A stretch of 64,000 bases of DNA from Apostichopus japonicus (lineage: Eukaryota; Echinodermata; Holothuroidea; Aspidochirotida; Stichopodidae): positions 24,272,713 through 24,336,712 of the forward strand of contig NC_092574.1 of the NCBI RefSeq assembly GCF_037975245.1, written 5' to 3'. A program made the translations under genes and the position numbers. Shown piece by piece: positions 48,931 through 64,000 of this stretch. A model generated the notes under the pieces. The model searched no databases. It was not told the DNA's origin and saw only the letters and a program-made list of their open reading frames with translations. How positions within the stretch are numbered: position 1 is the first letter of the stretch; each line of letters begins with the position of its first letter.

Positions 48931-49651
48931 CAGATGGTAGAATGCGGATCCCAGTCGTTTGTAGTACGCGAACGCTGTCATAGATGGTAGTTACTGTAAA
49001 ATCCAAGTGTTTTCGTACCCGGGCTTGAATATTCCACCAAGTCCTTAGACATTAAGATTTTTTATAGTTGCTATGTAATCTACAGTGTCTCCATATTTCT
49101 TTGCAGAACGCAAAGTCTCACTCGACATTTCGTGAGATTTCTATCTTTAACTCTTCACTTTCTTAGTTACTGTATGTCCACTTTCTGGAAGAGAATTAGC
49201 CTAGGGATAAACGGTTCGCTTGTGCGTAATGGAAAGTAATCGGAAACAAGTTGGAAATGGATTAGGGTGAGGATCAAGGGGAAGAGGAGTGATGGTGTCA
49301 TTTCAACATTTGAAGTTGACATGTTTTGTACCGAAAGTGAACTAACTTGAGGCAGACAGGTGTGATGATGTCAAATCATGTCATCATGCAAACTGACAAC
49401 AGGTTGATTTGTTTTCTTTAACATGTTAATCCAATTGATGTTTCAAAATTGGAATGAAAAAGTTGAAGGGGCAAATGTATGATAAGCCCCCCCCCCCCAA
49501 TATTTACCAAGGCTCCGAAACGTGCATCTGCCCATTTTTCAATGCATACTTGTCGATCTGTCCGATGCACACGTATACTATATAGGTGTAATAATTTTAG
49601 TAAATGCTGGGGGGACCCTCGGCCCGTCCACTGGGTATAGACCACATTGTC

Positions 49652-50041
49652 ACCCCAACCAGTGGCGTAGGAAGGTACTTTTGAGTGGGGGCTGAAGACT
49701 GATGGCCGGCCTGGGGAGGGGTCTAAGGGGGTGTCCCCTCCCCCTTTGGAATATTTTTGCATTTCCAGGTGGCCTCAGATGCAATTTGGTGCAATATAGC
49801 ACACTTCAATACCCACTCCATTTTGTAAAGAATTTTGCATTTTCACCTGGCCTTAGAATAGATGCAATTTGGTGCTTCAAATGAGATTTTTTTTTTCTTA
49901 TTTGGAAATGAAAAAGGGGTTTTCTGACTTGCGGAGCGGGGGCCCGGGGGGGGGGGGCGGAAGTATCGTTCCGCCCCCCATATTTTTCACTGGGGGGCTG
50001 GCGCCCCTCAGCCCCCCCGTTCCTACGCCCTTGACCCCAAC
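49652..50041. mobile_element. hAT-like MITE between RPS3 and TMEM185
   Basis: Element 49660-50033 (374 bp) with perfect 8-bp duplications accccaac (49652-49659, 50034-50041). Ends cagtggcgtaggaa and ttcctacgcccttg. Internal G-rich runs (ggggggg at 49940s) and C-rich runs. No coding capacity. Confidence 0.92.
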
Positions 50042-50417
50042 CGCGTCTTCACGCCCCGTGAAAAGTGGAAGCAGTGAGTGTGAGTACCGGTAAGCGCAAC
50101 ACAACTTCGTCTTAGGCTAATGACTTGCATCATTTCAGCCAGTTCTCCAACATCCCCTTACTACACTCAAAAACGTCTTTGCGAGTACACTACGAGTAAT
50201 AGCTACTCTCTTCAAACACCATCGAATATACATATTACAATGTTTTTACAGATAATTACGTGCAATCTGAGAAATTGCAGGCTTGAGACCCATAATTTAG
50301 GGCTAGGTATTCGTAGCATAAAACACTCGGGAAGTGCCGTTTCCGGCCATCTGGGGGTTTGAAAAACCCAAAATTTTCTTGTACGCTCCGCGCCAACCGA
50401 TGGTGGCGCTCCGCTTA

Positions 50418-50457
50418 GATAGTCTCCAGAGCCTTATATAAGGCTCTGATAGTCTCC
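50418..50457. repeat. 20-bp perfect palindrome between direct repeats
   Basis: gatagtctcc (50418-50427), then agagccttatataaggctct (50428-50447, its own reverse complement), then gatagtctcc (50448-50457). Looks like a minimal insertion or excision product flanked by a 10-bp duplication, or a compact stem-loop. Confidence 0.8.
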
Positions 50458-50916
50458 ACACATTAGCCACCCCCCAATAATTTCCCCGTTCCGCCGCGCC
50501 TGCCCTTGGCTACGCGCATGGACATCACACCTGTTCGCTTCAAGTTGACTGAAATGTGTGTGGTAGCTGCCACTGTTACAATTTCGACCATCAATATGTC
50601 TCGAAAACGAAAAGTAAGAATTGCGTGAGAATTTCACCAGGATGCTTAGTATGTGAGCTTCTTTCATAAGTCAAAAAAAAAAAAATCCTCTGGACTATCC
50701 TTTTAAAGAGTGAGTAAATGACGATTCAAGTCAAGTTCTCTATGCATTGTCTGTAACTCAAGCTTCAATAAATAACAACTAAAAGAATATATAGACATGT
50801 CTGTTTCTTGTGCGACTTTTCTTAAAGAGTAGAACATGTAGAACATGTACATACAAAAGTCGCAAATGAAACCCCAAATGACCGAATTTATTTGAAATGA
50901 GGGCCCGTGCGAGAGG

Positions 50917-51320
50917 ATGTAAAGCAGGGTTGTCCAACCTTTTGCAGAGGAGGGCCACATGGAATGATTATGATGAAGGAGGGGCCGCATGAACCCTACG
51001 CTCGATTTTTGCCCGAAGCCCAAGGCAACAAAATGTGAGCACTGCGCGCGGAGTGCACTGATTTATTTTCCTTCCTGATGAAACAGATGAATAAAGTCCA
51101 GCCGCCCCCCCCCCCCCCCTCCGCTGAGAGTGTCACACAAACTGACCTGTATGCAGTTTTTTGGACTCAGAAGGTTCGAAAGATTGGTTATATAGCTTCA
51201 AATTGTTATCAATAAATCTGCTCACTAACATTTCGCACCGTAGAGCATCTCTGGCGGGCCGGACGCAACCCTGCGGCGGGCCGGACTGTGGCCCGCGGGC
51301 TGGACAACCCTGATGTAAAG
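50917..51320. mobile_element. hAT-like MITE upstream of TMEM185
   Basis: Element 50925-51312 (388 bp) with perfect 8-bp duplications atgtaaag (50917-50924, 51313-51320). Ends cagggttgtccaacc and ggctggacaaccctg. Contains gggccacatgg and ggcccgcgggc motifs, typical of a widespread animal hAT MITE type. It ends 216 bp before the TMEM185 start codon. Confidence 0.95.
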
Positions 51321-51527
51321 AGATGCGAGGCTAATTTGATGGCACAAAAATGTTAAGTCACGCTTGTTTCACAGTAATGCACCCTTCATTGTTTTCTTAG
51401 AAGATAAATAACCTTTGCAACAAGTTACATTACGATAAATGATCGGCTTAACTTCCCTTTTCTTATGGATCACGGTAACCATTGAGTAGCCACTCTGCAA
51501 TATTATATTCAGACTAGATGAAGTAAA

Positions 51528-64000
<12,473 letters not shown>

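Overview
The window looks like nuclear DNA of a marine invertebrate animal. An echinoderm-like deuterostome is my best guess, inferred from gene content, intron style and repeat types and not proven. The DNA is AT-rich, genes are split by GT-AG introns, and repeats are abundant. Three conserved host genes can be assembled exon by exon. (1) Translation initiation factor eIF5B, + strand, 18 exons between 123 and 21698; the N-terminal exons lie before the window. (2) Ribosomal protein S3, - strand, five coding exons between 48907 and 39119, plus a 3' UTR exon ending near 38498. (3) A TMEM185-family membrane protein, + strand, first four coding exons 51528-61785; the rest lies beyond the window. 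eIF5B and RPS3 converge. RPS3 and TMEM185 diverge.

Region by region. 1-21.7 kb is eIF5B, with introns full of tandem repeats and two LINE 3' remnants. 21.7-28.2 kb is intergenic, with a perfectly centred hairpin and a large 26-bp minisatellite. 28.17-37.42 kb is a nearly intact Ty3/gypsy-type LTR retrotransposon with 4-bp target duplications and near-identical LTRs; its polyprotein is offset by two single-base frame changes. 38.5-48.9 kb is RPS3, whose 5.8-kb fourth intron holds two independent 1.73-kb insertions of one hAT-like family. 49-54.3 kb holds three further elements flanked by 8-bp target duplications. 51.5-64 kb is TMEM185, mostly intron.

The most interesting structure is in eIF5B. 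At four exon/intron boundaries (3487, 4725, 9763, 13344) the end of the exon, its splice donor and the start of the intron have been copied in tandem into the intron. Three copies keep an open reading frame and have an AG directly before them, so they could act as small cassette exons. A second notable structure is a core of about 1 kb shared, in opposite orientation, by hAT-like elements whose ends are unrelated (40879-42615 and 43227-44960 versus 52654-54304).

eIF5B and RPS3 both serve translation (subunit joining and the 40S subunit). TMEM185 is unrelated in function. I see no operon-like or cluster logic, only ordinary metazoan gene neighbours. All exon calls rest on reading-frame continuity, GT-AG sites and recognised protein families. 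No expression data or database searches were available.
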